A stretch of DNA of 6,168 nucleotides, taken from assembly GCA_964228975.1 (NCBI GenBank), contig CAXRCC010000113.1:1-6168 (forward strand), in the 5' to 3' direction. The translations under genes were made by a program, and so were the position numbers. How positions within the stretch are numbered: the first letter of the stretch is position 1; every line of letters starts with the position of its first letter. A model generated the notes under the pieces. It was not told the DNA's origin and did not search any database. It was given only the letters and a program-made list of their open reading frames with translations. This stretch comes from Paraneptunicella sp964228975. GTDB taxonomy: Bacteria; Pseudomonadota; Gammaproteobacteria; Enterobacterales; Alteromonadaceae. Shown here piece by piece: positions 6,059 through 6,168 of this stretch.

Positions 6059-6155
6059 CAAGGGATAAATTACCACCCAATGAAATCGCTTTCAAAATAG
6101 TGAATTCACATAAATTTTTTCTTTATTTTTCTTTGATCTAGCTTTGTGCCCTTAC

Positions 6156-6168
6156 AGATCGGAAGAGC
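6156..6168 (+). other. Illumina TruSeq adapter remnant at the contig end
   Basis: The last 13 bases are exactly AGATCGGAAGAGC, the well-known common start of the Illumina TruSeq adapters, and they sit precisely at the end of the sequence. This is sequencing artefact, not genome. The genuine sequence ends at about 6155. Confidence 0.93.

Larger units (their letters stand above)
5866..6155. other. Non-coding region between the unrecognised gene and the contig end
   Basis: No open frame of note is present. The stretch holds the likely upstream region of the minus-strand gene: a TATACT -10-like box inside a palindrome, with no good -35 box at 16-18 nt. Further right are a possible hairpin (CTTTGG 6009-6014 with CCAAAG 6028-6033), an overlapping inverted repeat (ATTGCA 6019-6024 with TGCAAT 6034-6039), a short tandem repeat (6040-6058), a small TGAAA/TTTCA hairpin (6081-6094) and the palindrome GTGAATTCAC (6100-6109). 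These could belong to the upstream region of a gene lying beyond the contig end. Confidence 0.5.

Overview
The window reads as chromosomal DNA of a gammaproteobacterium. Three things suggest this: a bifunctional HisB (phosphatase plus dehydratase), the gene order hisB-hisH-hisA-hisF-hisIE, and a yceJ-yceI pair whose proteins closely resemble what I recall of the E. coli ones. A marine Alteromonadales-type host is a guess from style and AT-rich spacers; nothing in the window fixes the genus.

Region 1 (1-3706, + strand) is the distal part of a histidine biosynthesis operon. hisB lacks its 5' end at the window edge. It is followed by hisH, hisA, hisF and hisIE with gaps of 2 and 10 nt and overlaps of 7 and 4 nt. 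HisIE performs the hydrolysis steps that make ProFAR, HisA isomerises ProFAR to PRFAR, HisH-HisF turn PRFAR plus glutamine into imidazole glycerol phosphate (IGP) and AICAR, and HisB carries out the IGP dehydratase and histidinol-phosphatase steps. hisG, hisD and hisC are presumably upstream of the window.

Region 2 (3707-4114) is an AT-rich gap without a convincing gene. It holds a GC-rich hairpin whose U-tract lies on the minus strand, so it looks like the 3' end of a leftward transcript although no leftward gene is visible. This is the best candidate for something undescribed, possibly a small RNA.

Region 3 (4115-5363, + strand) is a two-gene unit: a four-helix di-heme cytochrome b561 (yceJ, GTG start) and a secreted YceI-family lipocalin-like protein. 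It ends in a strong intrinsic terminator.

Region 4 (5374-5865, - strand) is a convergent gene for an unrecognised acidic protein of 163 residues. Region 5 (5866-6155) is non-coding, with short palindromes and a small tandem repeat. The last 13 bases (6156-6168) equal the start of the Illumina TruSeq adapter, so they are almost certainly artefact and the contig truly ends near 6155.

Most of the window is ordinary core metabolism. The points worth a second look are the orphan minus-strand terminator, the unrecognised gene, small length changes in HisH and HisF, and the adapter remnant.
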